Program-made: the position numbers and the translations under genes
Source: Aradus depressus
Taxonomy: Eukaryota > Arthropoda > Insecta > Hemiptera > Aradidae
Assembly: GCA_963662175.1 (NCBI GenBank)
Contig: OY759225.1
Coordinates: forward strand, 310,001-374,000
Reading direction: 5' to 3'
DNA: 64,000 bases
Notes under the pieces: generated by a model
The model's input: the letters and a program-made list of their open reading frames with translations, nothing else
Databases searched by the model: none
Told to the model about the DNA's origin: nothing
Shown here: positions 1 through 10,303 of the stretch, piece by piece
Layout of the letters: each line of letters begins with the position of its first letter
Position numbering within the stretch: position 1 is the stretch's first letter

Positions 1-1215
1 GTACATAGTTAGGAACGCTGGGCACTACAGCTAGTAAATGCCTTGCAACAACGGACCCCACAGCTAGTACGATATTAGGAACCCTGGGCATCACAGCTAG
101 TATGCTTTTGCAGCGACGGACCCCACAGCTAGTACGTTTTTAGGAACGCTGGGCCCTACAGGTAGTAGGTGCCTTGCAACTGCGGACCCCACAGATAGTA
201 TGTAGTTAGAACCACAGGGCATCACAGCTAGTATGAGTTTTGCAACGGTGGACCCCACAGCTAGTATCTACGTAGTTAAATACGCTGGGCCACACTGCTA
301 GCGCCTTGCAACAGCGGACCCCACAGCTAGTATGTAGTTAAATACGCTGGGCATTACAGTTAGTAAGTGCTTTGCAACAGCGAACTTCACAGCTAGTACA
401 TAGTTAGGAACGCTGGGCACTACAGCTAGTAAATGCCTTGCAACAACGGACCCCACAGCTAGTACGTAGTTAGGAACGCTGGTCACCACAGCTAGTATGT
501 GCCTCGCAACAGCGGACCCCACAGCTAGTACGAAGTTAGGAACGCTGGGCATCACAGCTATTAAGTGCCTTGCAACAGCGGACCCCACAGCTAGTACGTA
601 GTTAAATACGCTGGGCATTACAGTTAGTAAGTGCTTTGCAACAGCGAACTTCACAGCTAGTACATAGTTAGGAACGCTGGGCACTACAGCTAGTAAATGC
701 CTTGCAACAACGGACCCCATAGCTAGTACGATATTAGGAACCCTGGGCATCACAGCTAGTATGCTTTTGCAACGACGGACCCCACAGTTAGTACGTTTTT
801 AGGAACGCTGGGCCCTACAGGTAGTAGGTGCCTTGCAACTGCGGACCCCACAGATAGTATGTAGTCAGAACCACAGGGCATCACAGCTAGTATGAGTTTT
901 ACAACGGTGGACCCAACAGCTAGTACCTACGTAGTTAAATATGCTGGGCCACACTGCTAGCGCCTTGCAACAGCAGACCTCACAGCTAGTACGTAATTAG
1001 GAACGCTGGGCATCACAGCTAGTAAATGTCTTGTAGGTGCCTTGCAACAGCGAACCCCACAGCCAGTACATAGTTAGGAACGCTGGGGCTGAGCACTACA
1101 GCTAGTAAGTGCCTTGCAAAAGCGGACCCCACAGCTAGTACGATATTAGGAACGCTGGACATCACAGCTAGTAAATGTCTTGCAACAGTGAACCCCACAG
1201 CGAATACATAGTTAC
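1..1215. repeat. Minisatellite of ~60 bp monomers with a 659 bp higher-order period
   Basis: Monomers alternate blocks such as GGAACGCTGGGCATCACAG and CCTTGCAACAGCGGACCCC, each separated by CAGCTAGTA. Bases 1-80 recur almost unchanged at 660-739, an offset of 659 bp that I checked at two places. A shorter internal repeat offset of about 264 bp also occurs. Antisense open frames made of repeated VPNYVLAV-type peptides are a by-product of the monomer length being near a multiple of three and are not genes. Related monomers occur at 5560-5770, 9370-9580, 10090-10300, 15340-15560, 38200-38420 and 39140-39500. Confidence 0.85.
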
Positions 1216-1224
1216 TACTACTAC

Positions 1225-2335
1225 ATGTGAAATTCATGACAATCCGATTACCCTTCAATGATTCAGCATTATTTTTATGCTTAGCCCCCCCCCCTCCCAA
1301 ATTTTTAAAATGTCACAAAGTGTATTTTTTTATTTGACCATCAAGAATACTACATGTGAAATTCCATGACAATACGACCAACCGTTAATGAGCTAGCACT
1401 ATATTTATACTTAGGCCCCCCCGCCACAACCCCCCCTCCCGTACAAAATTTTGAGCCGTCACACCGCCTATTTTTCTATTTGGCCTCCAGGAATACTACA
1501 TGTGAAATTCCATGACAATACGACCAACCGTTAATGAGCTAGCACTATATTTATACTTAGGCCCCCCCGCCACAACCCCCCCTCCCGTACAAAATTTTGA
1601 GCCGTCACACCGCCTATTTTTCTATTTGGCCTCCAGGAATACTACATGTGAAATTTCGTGACAATCCGATCATCCGTTAATGACTTATCACTATACTTAT
1701 ACTTAGGCCCCCATCAACCCACCCTCCCTTTCAAAATTTTGTGACATATACACCCTATATTTCTATTTGGCTTTTAAGAATACTGCATGTGAAATTCCAT
1801 GACAATACGACCAACCGTTATTGAGCTAGCACCATATTTATACTTAGGCCCCCCCGCCACTACCCCCCCTCCCGTACAAAAGTTTGAGCCGTCACGCCGC
1901 CTATTTTTTTATTTGGTCTTCAGGAATACTACATGTGAAACTTTGTGACAATACGACCAACCGTTAATGAGCTAGCTCTATATTTATACTTAGGCCCCCC
2001 CACAACCCCCCCTCCCGTTCAAAACTTTGGAACGCCACACACCTTATTTTTCTATTTGGCTTTTAAAAATACTACATGTGAAATTTCATGACGATTCGAC
2101 CCCCCCTCCCGTTCAAAACTTTGGGACGCCACACACCTAATATTTCTATTTGGCTTTTAAAAATACTACATGTGAAATTTCATGACAATTCGACCATTAG
2201 TTATTGAGTTAGCACTATTTATATACTTAGGCCCCCTTACAACCCCCCCTCCCGATCAAAATTTTGGGACGCCACATAGCCTATTATTCAATCGGGCTCA
2301 TAGAGATGCTACATGGGAAGTTTCATAAAAATCCG
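1225..2335. repeat. Minisatellite of ~130-145 bp monomers (ACATGTGAAATTCCATGACA type)
   Basis: About eight degenerate monomers each contain CTACATGTGAAATT, a GACAATNCGACCA block, TATACTTAGGCCCCC and a C-rich CCCCCCTCCCG stretch. The reverse complement of the same monomer (GGAATTTCACATGTAGTATT) fills the plus-strand Helitrons at 4431-5863, 8630-9975, 13787-15645, 36533-38500 and 38501-39644. It is therefore a Helitron-internal satellite rather than an independent locus. Confidence 0.85.
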
Positions 2336-2428
2336 TCCAGCCGTTTGGGCGTGATGCTGGAACAAACATACATACAAACAAACAAACAAACAAACAAACA
2401 AACCCCGTTTCAGCTTTATTAATATAGA

Positions 2429-3314
2429 TTACACACATTCCAGATGTGGCCTTCATAGGCCCTATTAATTTTAACGTTTACATGAGGTTCCTCTCATTTT
2501 GTTAACTGACTTTAAAACTCGAAAAAAAAAACTATTTTTTTCTAATCATTCCCCCTCTCCCCTCTCAAATTCATTTTATGCTGGCATTATTGGATATATG
2601 AAATTAATGTATTGGCGTCAGCTGCACTCAAAAAAAAAAAAAGTTGCATTTACTTTTTTAAAACTATTTTTCAGATTTGAAAAAGGACTCAACTCGAAAT
2701 ATTTACTATTTTTGCGTAGTAATAATTACCATTTTCATAACTGTAAATCGTAATAAATGTCACTAATTCCTTTCATTAACTGATAATATTTCCATAAAAA
2801 AGATGTAACATTACAATTACATATTGATAGCTATAACAACTATGTAATAATAGTTAAATTTAATTTTTCTATTTTAATTATTAGTACTCTTTACTTTATA
2901 ATCTTGTTATTGATTACTACATAATATTTGTAATATATAAGAAAATATTCCATAAAGGATATTATTGAAATTCAATGAATAATAAATAGGAAAAATTAAT
3001 AACTAGAATGAATTTATTGAAAAAATGAAAATATTAAATAACTAATAGTATTGAAATAATTACAAAAAAATGTATAAGCAAAATGACAATGAATTTTAAT
3101 TATTATAAAAGTTTATAATAGCTAATAGTACGATAAAAATACTTTAAAAGATAATTTATCGAAAATGATTATCATGGGCCACAAAATATTTGTCAATGGC
3201 AAAAAGATGAAAAGTAGGTACGTGGGTCAAGTGATTTCAAAGAATTCAATTTTATAAATTCCAAATCTTTTCTAAATTGTATTTCACATGCTATTTGCTT
3301 GAAATAGTAAAACA
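2429..3314. other. AT-rich unassigned sequence
   Basis: Very AT-rich sequence between a Helitron 5' end and a SINE. No open frame with a recognisable domain, no repeat structure and no RNA gene is apparent. Confidence 0.6.
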
Positions 3315-3327
3315 TAATGCAGCAAGA
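3315..3327. repeat. Target site duplication of SINE copy 1, left (right at 3675-3687)
   Basis: TAATGCAGCAAGA occurs identically at 3315-3327 and 3675-3687 and brackets the SINE exactly. Confidence 0.93.
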
Positions 3328-3674
3328 GTGAGGGCGCCGGTAGCTCAGTGGTATGCGTGCTTGCCTTCTGAGCTCAAGGTCGTGGGTTCGTAACCCGACC
3401 GAGGCCCTTAGTTTATTTTATCTGGGAGGTAAAATAAACTTAAGCACGCCGTCCTTCGGATGGGACGTTAAGCGATGGTCCCGAGCCTGTACGTTGTCAG
3501 GTACTCGTTAAAGACCCCTACCCTAGATGAATAAAAATTTAGGGTTGGCGAAATTTAGGACTCCACAGTAGAGTCGGGCTCATGTCCACCAGAGTGACGA
3601 AAGAGCGCTCTGGTAGTAGGCGATATGACCTCGTTGTTAAAGCCCGGGCATGAGTCATAAAACCTAACCTAACC
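3328..3674 (+). mobile_element. tRNA-derived SINE, copy 1
   Basis: The head (GGGCGCCGGTAGCTCAGTGG) carries a Pol III A box (TAGCTCAGTGG) and a B box (GGGTTCGTAACCC), resembling a tRNA-Arg(TCT)-like parent. The body contains CCGTCCTTCGGATGGGACGTTAA, reminiscent of conserved central domains of metazoan SINE superfamilies, and a hairpin CCAGAG/CTCTGG. The tail is AACCTAACCTAACC. A perfect 13 bp target duplication, TAATGCAGCAAGA, lies at 3315-3327 and 3675-3687. A second copy is at 34985-35323. Confidence 0.92.
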
Positions 3675-3687
3675 TAATGCAGCAAGA

Positions 3688-4430
3688 AAACCGAAATCAT
3701 TTATATTGAGATCAGTATTCTCTGGTTTCCTATATAAAATATATCTTCAATTTTAGCTAATTGTGGGAAAATATATTCTCTTAATCTTATTTGGAGGCAT
3801 CCAGGTGAGTATGATGTTTTCAATATTCAACTTTTTAAGTTCAATGAAATCACTTTCAGAGGCAAGATACTTTTTCACACTGAGTGAAGTTTTAGTTCGC
3901 TTTGCGTTAAAGTCATTAAATGACTCGTACCTATAATTATCATATAAAAAGTAACATAGATAGATAACCCTGGAGATAATTCGAAGAACATAGTAAGACA
4001 ATGTTAGCCTTGCATGAGTCAAACCATTATGTATCGATTCAGTTAATAATGGAGGTCTATTACAGCTTGCAGGAGACGTAAAATATTCTAATCTAAAGTT
4101 CAACTTTAAATCAAAATACTTTAACATTTATAAACTCGTTTAATAACAAATTAACTTCATACTTTGCGACACCTTCAAGAAAGTCATGTATAATGTCTCA
4201 ACTGTAATTGTCCGCGGCGTGAAAATTATCTGCCTTATTCCATATACATTTTTCTTTAATATCCGAAGTTGGAGGATTATTTAGTCTTAAATTTTGACGT
4301 GACAACGTCTTATAATTTGGTAGGCCGGCACCCCATGTTTGAAAACTGTGTTATGTCACTTTCGGTAACACGTAACACACGTATCGCGCATGCGCCGAGA
4401 GAGAGAGTGAGAGACATCTCTTCCTACTTA
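3688..4430. other. Unassigned sequence between SINE and Helitron
   Basis: Sequence of mixed composition. A 124-codon antisense open frame (4127 to 3753) has no recognisable motif and is not supported as a gene. A short GA-rich stretch lies at 4397-4416, just before the Helitron 5' end. Confidence 0.5.
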
Positions 4431-5863
4431 TCTATATAATAAAAATTACTGGCTAATTTTGCTAAGCGCAAAACTCAGTGCGTGTTATCAGTTTTTAGTG
4501 CGCGTTATTTTCTTGGTTGTTTTAAAGCTTCGCTTTTGGCAATGTTCTGGCAAGTTCCTCGATTTATCTTTGGTTGTTTGGTTGTCATCTTTGTCATTTA
4601 CTTACTGTTTCGTTTTATTCAGTTTTTACATATCTACATCCATATATAATAAAAATGATTGGTTAATTTTGTACGGGAGCGGGGGTTGTTAGGGTACGCC
4701 TAATAGTCGGATTGTCATGGAATTTCACATGTAGTATTCTAAAAATCCAAATTTAAAAATAGGATGTGTGAAGTATCAAAATTTGAAAGGGAGGGGGGGG
4801 GGGGGCTAGGCCTAATATAAAGATAGTGATAGGTCTTTAACGGATGATCGGATTGTCATGGAATTTCACATGTAGTATTCTTAAAGGCAAAATTGAAAAA
4901 TACGCTACGTGACATCTCAAAATTTTGAACGGGAGGGGGGGTTGTGTGGGTAGGCCTACATACAAAGATAGTGATAGGTCTTTAACGGATGATCGGAATG
5001 TCATGGAATTTCACATGTCAAATTCTTGAAAGTCAAATTTGAAAAATAAAGTGTGTGACGTCACAAAAGGGAGGGGGGTTGTGGGGCTAGGCGTAAATAT
5101 AAAGATACTGATAGGTCATTAACGGATGATCGGATTGTCATGGAATTTCACATGTAGTATTCTTAAAGGCAAAATTGAAAAATAGGGTGTGTGACATCTC
5201 AACATTTTGAAGGGGAGGGGGGTTTTGAGGGTAGGCCTTAGCATAAAATAGTTGTAGCTCATTAACGAATGGTCGGATTGTCATGGAATTTCACATGTAG
5301 TATTCTTAAAAGACAAAAACAAAAAAAGGATATGTGACGTCTCAAAATTGTCAACGAGAGGGGGGTATGGGGAGGACAGGCATATACCTAAATAGTAGTT
5401 TCGAAAGCAATATTTAAAAATTGGCTGTGACCCTTTTGGACGGGAGGGGCAGGGGTGCATTAATGCTGAATGAATCTCACATGGAGCTTTCTTAAAGATG
5501 GGAAATAGCCCTAATTTTAATAGGGTGGGTTTCCTAAGCAAGTATTACCTTGAAGGTGCACCGTTGCACGGTAAATAATAGCTCTCACCAGCGTTCTTAA
5601 GCACAAAATACCTAGGGCATCCGCTGTTGCAAGGCACATACTAGCTGCGGTGCACTGCGTTCCTAACTACGTACTATCTGTGTTGCCCAGCGGTCCCAAG
5701 AACTTAATAGCTGGTTGCACGGAGTTGCAAGGCGCATACTATCTAAGGTGCCCGGTGTTCTTAAGTAGGAACTTGCTATGGTTCCAAGTAAAAAAAATAA
5801 TAATAAAAAAAATAAATCCAGTCCAATAGCTTTTGACAGAACGACGTCTGTCGGGTCAGCTAG
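4431..5863 (+). mobile_element. Non-autonomous Helitron
   Basis: The 5' end TCTATATAATAAAAATTA is followed by GCTAAGCGCAAAACTC, a common insect Helitron start. The 3' end at 5863 is ACGACGTCTGTCGGGTCAGCTAG, with a GACGTCTGTCGGGTC hairpin and terminal CTAG. The left flank ends in A. A second, inner 5'-like end (CATATATAATAAAAATGATTGG) occurs near 4651. The interior holds 100-120 bp G-rich minisatellite monomers and the GCTGTTGCAAGGCACATACTAG minisatellite. No Rep/helicase frame is present. Confidence 0.85.
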
Positions 5864-6164
5864 TCTATATAATAACATGTAGTATGCTTAAAGGCAAATT
5901 TAAAAATACGCTACGTGACATTTCAAAATTTTGAACGGGAGGGGGGGTTGTGGGGTAGGCTTACATATAAAGGTAGTGATAGGTCTTTAACGGATGATCG
6001 GAATGTCATGGAATTTCACATGTAGTATTCATAATAGACAAAATCAAAAAAAGGATATGTGACGTCTCAATTTGTCAACGGGAGGGGGGTATGGGTGTGC
6101 AAGAATATACCTAAATGGTAGTCTCAAAAGCAATATTTAATAATTGGCTGTGACCTTTTGGACG
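4819..6164. repeat. Long direct duplication A, left copy
   Basis: This 1346 bp segment recurs at 8630-9975 with a constant offset of 3811 bp and only scattered substitutions. It comprises most of the Helitron ending at 5863 plus the beginning of the fused next one. The two copies exactly flank the truncated LINE at 6165-8629. Confidence 0.9.
5864..6164 (+). mobile_element. 5' part of a second Helitron fused head-to-tail, cut off by a LINE
   Basis: TCTATATAATAACATGTAG begins immediately after the CTAG 3' end of the preceding element with no base between. It continues with the G-rich minisatellite and stops where the LINE fragment starts. The homologous stretch in duplication A' (9675 onward) continues further, to about 10303. 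Confidence 0.7.
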
Positions 6165-7592
6165 CTCTCTTGGTCCGACCACATCAGACAACTAAAGGAG
6201 TCCTGTTTGAGAAGAATGAACATTCTAAAGGTATTAGCAAACACATCCTGGGGCTCTGACAGGCTATCTATGATCCGGCTATATAAAGCCCTGATATTAT
6301 CCAGGTTAGACTACGGAGGCATGGTCTACGCATCAGCCAGGAGCACATATATTAGCTTATTAGACTCGGTGCATCATGCCGGAATCCGTTTGGCCACTGG
6401 TGCCTTCCGTACAAGCCCAGTAACAAGCCTCTGTGCAGAGTCTGGTATTCCCCCCCTTCTCTTCCGTCGCCACCACATGGCGTCTGGCTATATAGCATCC
6501 CTCAGTATGCAACCTCAAAACCCCGCATATAAGCCAGTTTTCTCACCCAAGTATGCTAGAGCGTACGAGGAGAGGCAAAGTGAGACTAGACCGCTTGGGA
6601 TTCGGGGTAGGGGTTACGCCGGTGAGCTTCTTGCTACAAACCCACCACCCTTAGTATTGGGGGACCCTCCCTGGCTGACTCCCTCTATACAGATTAACCT
6701 CGAACTACATACTAACAGCAAACATGAAACTGCCCCTTCAGTATGTGTACAATCCTTCCATAATTTACTTCATAGACTGCCCCATGCAAAAATTTTATAC
6801 ACTGATGCTTCAAAATTAGATGAGGGTGTAGGAGCGGCAGTCGCAATGGATGGTGCTGTCTTAAAACGACGACTCCCAGGCATTTGTAGCGTTCACACTG
6901 GTGAACTGTTTGCACTGTCCATGGCGTTGTACAGCATCATGAATCTCAGGGGAGAGCGGTACATTATCTGCTGTGATTCACTCTCAGCCCTGCAAAGTAT
7001 CCAAGAGTTATACTCTGATAACTGTTTGGTTGCCAAGATACACAGCTATTACAAAACCCTCACCGAACTGAAGAAAACTATCCTCTTTTGTTGGGTTCCT
7101 AGCCATGTTGGGATAAGGGGTAATGAATTAGTAGATGCTGCTGCGAAAGAAGCGGCAGCAAGTCTTCTTGAGGAAGTTGTGGTATATACAAAGAAGGACC
7201 TGCAGCGGTGGCTTCGACGTAGCGTGATGGAAGGCTGGAGAAATATGTGGGAGGAGATCGAGAACAGCAAGCTCAAAGTGGTGAAGAGAGATGTGAAGCC
7301 GTGGGGATCCTCTTGTAGAGGCAGCCGAAGGGAGGAGGTGGCGTTGACCCGACTCCGAATTGGCCACTCTCGGCTAACCCACGGCCATCTGATGACAAGA
7401 AGTGAACCGACCACATGTTGTGGGGTGCCCCTCAGTATCCAACATATCTTGGAAGAATGCCCCCGCTACGGAGAGCGACTGGCCAGACTGGCCATACCAC
7501 GCTATCTAGCTGAGGCCCTCAAAGATGACAGCCGGATGGCTGATCGTATCGTTGACTTCCTCACGAAGACTGGGCTCATCAACCAACTGTAA
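6165..7592 (+). pseudogene. LINE ORF2 C-terminal fragment (thumb and RNase H)
   Basis: An uninterrupted frame enters the element at its truncated 5' edge. Upstream codons back to 6144 belong to minisatellite sequence, so there is no genuine start. The N-terminal part (IRQLKESCLRRMNILK, LDYGG) matches the region just after the reverse transcriptase palm. The RNase H domain shows TDASK (first Asp), the Glu of GELFALSMAL, CCDSLSALQSI and WVPSHVGIRGNELVD with the catalytic His and Asp. The C-terminus holds a zinc-binding pattern, CCGVPLSIQHILEECPRY. Without endonuclease and palm it cannot transpose by itself. Confidence 0.85.
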
Positions 7593-8629
7593 ATATACAG
7601 TCGTTAAATGACAAACATGGCTGGGGACTGACCGACTGTCAGTTGACTCTGCAGATATCTATTTTTGCCTTCTGGATAGGTATATGCAAATTTAAAATAT
7701 AGCTAAGTATGTGTGTATGTGAATGTATGTGCATATATATGTGTATATATATATATGTATATATATATATATGGATAACTTATGTGTGTGCTTGTATGGG
7801 TAGTGAATGTGTATATATGTATGCATATGATAACAAATATCATTTAAATTATAAAAATAGAAATAAAAAAATATCAAAATATATAATGAAAAAAAAAAAT
7901 AATAAAAAAAAAAATAAAATAAAAAAATAAATAAATAAAAAAAAAAGAAATAAAAAAAATAAATAAAAAAAAAAAATAAAAATAAAAAAAAAAGTTACAA
8001 AACAGCAAGGAAGAATATATATACAAAAAATGAGTAAAAAGAATATTAATGAAAAAAAAAAAAAAAAAAAAAGTTACAAAACAAGGAAGAATATATATAA
8101 AAAATGAGTAAAAAGAATGGTAATGGAAAAAAAAAAAAAAAAAAAAAGTAGGTGTGTGTAATTTTATTCCTTATCATCTATCATGCATTGTCAGCTAGTA
8201 CATAGGACTATAGACTTATAAGATATGCTTTGCAGCTCTGTCGTAAAAATTCAACTACACTTAATAGCTGTGTGTTTGGCCTCCTTACGTAGATCTCACT
8301 GTGACTGCTCCCAGATCGCAGCGGGAATGTGCCGTTCTCCTAGAGTCTCTTAGCTGGGCCCCGGGATAGTCGGTCCGTCATCATGTTGTCTCTCTGGTCC
8401 GCTCTGATCTGCCTCCAATTATATGACTGCATATTATGACTACCTATTTTTCTTATTTTTTGTTATTATTTTCTTAAAAAAAAGGGGGGAAAAAAAAAAA
8501 AAAAAAAATACACATATATATATACCTATATATATATAGATATAGTGAGCGATACTGCAAAATACGCTAGACTGGCGCTATGACCCTGGCTGTTGCGTGC
8601 CAAACAAAAACCCAAATACTACTACTACT
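7593..8629 (+). other. 3' untranslated region of the truncated LINE
   Basis: Non-coding tail with a (TG/TA)n stretch (7709-7775), long A-rich runs (7880-8150), two ~70 bp copies around AGTTACAAAACA(GC)AAGGAAG, and a final ACTACTACTA microsatellite. Open frames here consist of YIYIHI-type low-complexity peptides. Confidence 0.75.
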
Positions 8630-9975
8630 AAAGATAGTGATAGGTCTTTAACGGATGATCGGATTGTCATGGAATTTCACATGTAGTATTCTTAAAGGCC
8701 AAATTGAAAAATACGCTACGTGACATCTCAAAATTTTGAACGGGAGGGGGGGTTGTGTGGGTAGGCCTACATACAAAGATAGTGATAGGTCTTTAACGGA
8801 TGATCGGAATGTCATGGAATTTCACATGTCAAATTCTTGAAAGTCAAATTTGAAAAATAAAGTGTGTGACGTCACAAAAGGGAGGGGGGTTGTGGGGCTA
8901 GGCGTAAATATAAAGATACTGATAGGTCATTAACGGATGATCGGATTGTCATGGAATTTCACATGTAGTATTCTTAAAGGCAAAATTGAAAAATAGGGTG
9001 TGTGACATCTCAACATTTTGAAGGGGAGGGGGGTTTTGAGGGTAGGCCTTAGCATAAAATAGTTGTAGCTCATTAACGAATGGTCGGATTGTCATGGAAT
9101 TTCACATGTAGTATTATTAAAAGACAAAAACAAAAAAAGGATATGTGACGTCTCTAAATTGTCAACGAGAGGGGGGTATGGGGAGGACAGGCATATACCT
9201 AAATAGTAGTTTCGAAAGCAATATTTAAAAATTGGCTGTGACCCTTTTGGACGGGAGGGGCGGGGGTGCATTAATGCTGAATGAATCTCACATGGAGCTT
9301 TCTTAAAGATGGGAAATAGCCCTAATTTTAATAGGGTGGGTTTCCTAAGCAAGTATTACCTTGAAGGTGCACCGTTGCACGGTAAATAATAGCTCTCACC
9401 AGCGTTCTTAAGCACAAAATACCTAGGGCATCCGCTGTTGCAAGGCACATACTAGCTGCGGTGCCCTGCGTTCCTAACTACGTACTATCTGTGTTGCCCA
9501 GCGGTCCCAAGAACTTAATAGCTGGTTGCACGGAGTTGCAAGGCGCATACTATCTAAGGTGCCCGGTGTTCTTAAGTAGGAACTTGCTATGGTTCCAAGT
9601 AAAAAAAATAATAATAAAAAAAATAAATCCAGTCCAATAGCTTTTGACAGAACGACGTCTGTCGGGTCAGCTAGTCTATATAATAACATGTAGTATGCTT
9701 AAAGGCAAATTTAAAAATACGCTACGTGACATTTCAAAATTTTGAACGGGAGGGGGGGTTGTGGGGTAGGCTTACATATAAAGGTAGTGATAGGTCTTTA
9801 ACGGATGATCGGAATGTCATGGAATTTCACATGTAGTATTCATAATAGACAAAATCAAAAAAAGGATATGTGACGTCTCAATTTGTCAACGGGAGGGGGG
9901 TATGGGTGGGCAAGAATATACCTAAATGGTAGTCTCAAAAGCAATATTTAATAATTGGCTGTGACCTTTTGGACG
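8630..9975. repeat. Long direct duplication A', right copy, containing a Helitron 3' end
   Basis: Near-identical to 4819-6164. It contains a Helitron 3' terminus (GTCAGCTAG ending at 9674) followed directly by the next 5' end TCTATATAATAACATG at 9675. Differences from the left copy are single substitutions, for example near 9115 and 9152. Confidence 0.9.
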
Positions 9976-10303
9976 GGAGGGGTGGGGGTGCATTAATGCA
10001 GAATGACTCTCACATGGAGCTTTCTTAAAGATGGGATATAGCACTAATTTTAATATGGTGGGTTTCCTAAGCATGTATTACCTAGGAGGTCCACTGTTGC
10101 ACGGTAACTAATAGCTATCACCAGCGTTGATAAGCACAAAATACCTGGGGCATCCGCTGTTGCAAGGCACATACTAGCTGCGGTGCCCAGCATTCCAAAC
10201 TACATACATACTATCTGTGTTGAGCAGCGTTCCTAAGAACTTATTAATACCTGGTTGCACGGAGATGCAAGGCGCATACTATCTAAGGTGTCCGGCGTTC
10301 TTA
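9675..10303 (+). mobile_element. Partial Helitron, 5' part
   Basis: Starts TCTATATAATAACATG directly after a CTAG terminus and runs through G-rich and GTTGCAAGGCACATACTAG minisatellites until about 10303, where satellite array 1 begins. No 3' hairpin or terminal CTAG is seen, so it is truncated. Confidence 0.65.

Larger units (their letters stand above)
1..2428 (-). mobile_element. Non-autonomous Helitron-like element, 5' part, running off the left window edge
   Basis: Read on the minus strand the element begins at 2428 with TCTATATTAATAAAG, then a GTTTGTTT run (plus strand 2367-2406) and an AAACGGCTGGACGGAT-type block, which is the usual start of insect Helitron-like elements. The base before TC on the minus strand is A, as expected for insertion between A and T. 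The interior consists only of two minisatellites and no Rep/helicase coding sequence is visible, so it is non-autonomous. The 3' terminus (CTAG) would lie left of base 1. The assignment rests on remembered family sequence and has not been searched. Confidence 0.65.
6165..8629 (+). mobile_element. 5'-truncated LINE with RNase H domain (I/Nimb-like)
   Basis: The element starts inside ORF2 downstream of the reverse transcriptase core, runs through the RNase H region and a CCHC-like C-terminus, then a 1 kb 3' region of poly-A, AT microsatellites and a short (ACT)n tail at 8618-8629. Such 5' truncation is typical of target-primed reverse transcription. It is flanked by the 1.35 kb duplication rather than a short one. 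Assignment to the I group rests on the presence of RNase H and is not certain. Confidence 0.8.

Noticed and set aside
298..1300. Antisense open frames of repeated VPNYVLAVGSAVARH-type peptides
   Set aside because: They are translations of a ~60 bp minisatellite whose monomer length keeps the frame open. No start context, domain or independent support.
3328..3400. Functional tRNA gene
   Set aside because: A and B boxes belong to the head of a SINE with a target site duplication. The anticodon arm is degenerate and a second copy exists at 34985.
3753..4127. 124-codon antisense open frame
   Set aside because: No recognised motif, no promoter and no homologous copy in the window. Consistent with chance.
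7692..7930. Short frames in the AT/TG microsatellite
   Set aside because: Low-complexity YIHIYIY peptides from simple repeats in a LINE 3' region.
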